Assembly: GCA_016219455.1 (NCBI GenBank)
Contig: JACRMZ010000057.1
Span: 1-6,396, forward strand
DNA: 6,396 nt
Origin: Candidatus Aenigmatarchaeota archaeon
GTDB taxonomy: Archaea > Aenigmatarchaeota > Aenigmatarchaeia > PWEA01 > JACRMZ01
Direction: 5' to 3'
Shown here: piece by piece, positions 5,071 to 6,396 of the stretch
Layout: every line of letters starts with the position of its first letter
Position numbering within the stretch: the stretch's first letter is position 1
Program-made: the position numbers and the translations under genes
The notes under the pieces: model-generated
Database searches by the model: none
What the model was told of the DNA's origin: nothing
Seen by the model: only the letters and a program-made list of their open reading frames with translations

Positions 5071-5897
5071 TTTCCAAGACGCTTCCCGCCTCTCAGGCAG
5101 TGGTATATACCTGCAAGGGCGCTTTCTTTCGTTGATGGCTCTGCGTTAACCGAGCTTTTCAGAAGGCAGCCTGTTCCGTAAATCTCTTCCAATGAATTGC
5201 ATATATCAAATGCCTCCTCTTCCTTTCCCACCAGTTCGCATGCAACCATCATTGCGGCGTTATCCTCGCACTTCTCAAATGAATCCTGGCAGGACAAATA
5301 AAGCTTCCCGTCCCTCCCTATTGAATCGGCGATTTTTTCGCAAAGGGTTTCTGCTTCCCTGTGCCCCAGCGTGGCCTCCAGTGTCGCCATGGCGGCATTG
5401 TGTACTGTTTTGCCTGCGCCGCCTGAATACCGGTAACCATCCTTATGTTCAACCAAATGGTCGGCGTAGAGCCCATTTGAAAGCTTCCCTATCTCGCTGC
5501 ATATTGCTCCCCTGGCTTTTTTTGCTTCCTTGGCTTTTCCCATGGCTTTGCAGAATATGGAATAGTATGCGTTGGCGTCCGTCCTGAAAACATTGTTGCT
5601 CTTTATCGTGCTTACAAGGCCATTGTTCTCCCATCCACGAAGCTCCTCGTAAATCCTGCTGGCATCGTCATCAAATCCAAGGAGCTTCGCGAGTATCCCC
5701 ATTATGGCATTGTCGTCCGAAAACGCGCACTCGCTGTCAGTATATGACTTGTAAAGGTTGCCTGTCTTGCCTATTCTGGAGCCTATGGAGCTGTATATCT
5801 CAAGCGCCCTTTCCAAATCCAAACTTGCCTCTTCCATTGGATTATACGATACAGTGTGGTCGGCATGCTGCTTTGCAAGCTCCTTCAGTTTTTTCAT
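5055..5897 (-). CDS. Alpha-hairpin repeat protein with leader LAKQHAD, the most complete family member in the window
   Basis: This 280-residue protein is the only untruncated, regular copy and defines the family. The leader MKKLKELAKQHAD is followed by a linker to about 27. Five hairpin units sit at about 28-79, 80-125, 126-182, 183-229 and 230-275, each ending in a helix such as NAIMGILAKLLGFDDDA or NAAMMVACELVGKEEEA and beginning with the next x(I/L)Y/CxxI helix. The C-terminal motif is ALAGIYHCLRGGKRLG. It has ten Cys residues, including the motif Cys267, but no metal-binding spacing is obvious. Compared with the upstream paralogue, which stops after LGK, it carries an extra WKKG because the usual TGA of the ATGA overlap reads TGG here. 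It starts in an ATGA overlap behind a strong AGGAGG. A TPR-like superhelix or alpha/alpha toroid is possible; function unknown. Confidence 0.88.
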   Translation of the reverse strand: MKKLKELAKQHADHTVSYNPMEEASLDLERALEIYSSIGSRIGKTGNLYKSYTDSECAFSDDNAIMGILAKLLGFDDDASRIYEELRGWENNGLVSTIKSNNVFRTDANAYYSIFCKAMGKAKEAKKARGAICSEIGKLSNGLYADHLVEHKDGYRYSGGAGKTVHNAAMATLEATLGHREAETLCEKIADSIGRDGKLYLSCQDSFEKCEDNAAMMVACELVGKEEEAFDICNSLEEIYGTGCLLKSSVNAEPSTKESALAGIYHCLRGGKRLGKWKKG

Positions 5898-6396
5898 TTT
5901 CCCAGCCTCCTGCCAGCCTTAAGGCAATGGTATATTCCCATGACAGCGTTTTCAGCAATGTCTATCTCATCCGAAGAAGCAGATTTCCACGTAAAAAGAT
6001 TGCCTGATTTTCCCCTCGTTTTTTCTAACTCCTGGAGGATTCCAGTCTCCTCGCTCCCAAGCATCGTTGAAAGGAGTAGCATAAGCGCATTGTCTGACGG
6101 GTCAGGCGCATCATGAATGACGCTTCTAAGGTAAAGCTCTCCTTTCTTTCCGCACTTCTCCCCAACGGCTTCGTAGTGTTCCCTTGCCTTATCGACATCC
6201 CCATCAACAAATGAATATATCGCAAACTCTGCCGTATGTCTTGTGGTTCCGTGTATTATGCTTCCATTTACAAGACCATAATCTTGTTTTCTTTTCATCG
6301 CGCTCTGGGAAATCTCATCCGCATCGTGGTTGTATCCAAGCAAGCTGGCAAGGAGCGCTTCCGGCATCCCTTCTGTCTTCTTCATCTCACAGAGCT
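5894..6396 (-). CDS. Alpha-hairpin repeat protein, 5'-truncated at window edge
   Basis: The frame is open to the right edge and gives 166 residues plus a TGA stop. An ATG at 6385 exists, but the frame continues upstream of it (LCE), and the following residues (EALLASLLGYNHDADEI) already belong to the second helix of a hairpin unit, so the true start is outside the window. Three further units follow, ending with NAVMGIYHCLKAGRRLGK. By comparison with the five-unit relatives, the leader and most of the first unit, perhaps 60-100 residues, are missing. The stop overlaps the next ATG (ATGA), and the tail codons provide that gene's AGGAGG. Whether it carries the LAKEHAD leader cannot be seen here. 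Confidence 0.82.
   Translation of the reverse strand, partial: LCEMKKTEGMPEALLASLLGYNHDADEISQSAMKRKQDYGLVNGSIIHGTTRHTAEFAIYSFVDGDVDKAREHYEAVGEKCGKKGELYLRSVIHDAPDPSDNALMLLLSTMLGSEETGILQELEKTRGKSGNLFTWKSASSDEIDIAENAVMGIYHCLKAGRRLGK
5906..5911 (-). promoter_or_regulatory. Shine-Dalgarno AGGAGG inside the end of the upstream gene
   Basis: AGGAGG lies 8 nt before the ATG at 5897. It is formed by the two Arg codons of the upstream protein's conserved tail KAGRRLGK. The site overlaps coding sequence and the genes overlap by ATGA, which points to coupled translation of the two hairpin proteins. Confidence 0.7.

Larger units (their letters stand above)
2122..6396 (-). other. Predicted operon: array of paralogous repeat-scaffold proteins with a shared N-terminal tag
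   Basis: Six genes in one direction are joined with no intergenic space. Junctions from right to left are an ATGA overlap (5897-5894), a 16-nt overlap (5070-5055), a 1-nt gap (4062), an ATGA overlap (3306-3303) and an ATGA overlap (2881-2878). The only internal promoter seen is that of the tRNA at the end. Products alternate between alpha-hairpin and LRR scaffolds and share the leader LAK(E/Q)H(A/G)D. None has a signal peptide or membrane segment, so all are expected in the cytosol. The array is still open at the right edge, so gene number and promoter are unknown. Confidence 0.8.

Noticed and set aside
3303..5897. HAD-superfamily phosphatase suggested by the recurring letters HAD
   Set aside because: This is only a leader string; the DxDx(T/V) catalytic motif and the rest of the HAD fold are absent.

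Overview
The window reads as part of an archaeal chromosome with every supported gene on the minus strand. The evidence is a clear archaeal/eukaryotic-type Pelota gene at the left edge, TATA-like elements placed for leaderless transcription, a tRNA with its own TATA box and an oligo-T terminator, and LRR proteins of a kind found in archaea. The lineage cannot be fixed from this sequence. A small-genome or uncultivated (for example DPANN-like) archaeon is plausible, but that is a guess.

Layout in transcription order, right to left. From 6396 to 2122 runs a tightly packed array of six genes: five are intact or edge-truncated and one is frameshifted. Four encode proteins built from about five alpha-helical hairpin units of roughly 45-57 residues (6396-5894, 5897-5055, 4061-3303, 2881-2122). 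Two encode leucine-rich-repeat proteins (5070-4063 and 3306-2878). From the second gene on, the two types alternate: hairpin, LRR, hairpin, LRR, hairpin. All five N-termini visible in the window share a short leader of the form xLAK(E/Q)H(A/G)D. All four hairpin proteins share a C-terminal GIYxCL motif containing an invariant Cys. Genes are joined by ATGA overlaps, one 16-nt overlap or a 1-nt gap, so they look like one translationally coupled operon. Its promoter lies outside the window to the right.

Immediately after the array come a promoter and tRNA-Pro(CGG) (2083-2008), an oligo-T terminator, an MFS_3-type transporter (1873-638) and the first 202 codons of pelA (606-1), which runs off the left edge. 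The transporter and pelA each carry the same TTTATCCTA element 27-28 nt before the ATG.

The tRNA, transporter and pelA are ordinary genes. The array is the unusual part. It looks like a family of cytosolic binding scaffolds in which two unrelated repeat folds carry the same N-terminal tag. That suggests a common docking partner or location with diversified binding surfaces. I do not recognise the hairpin family and assign it no function.
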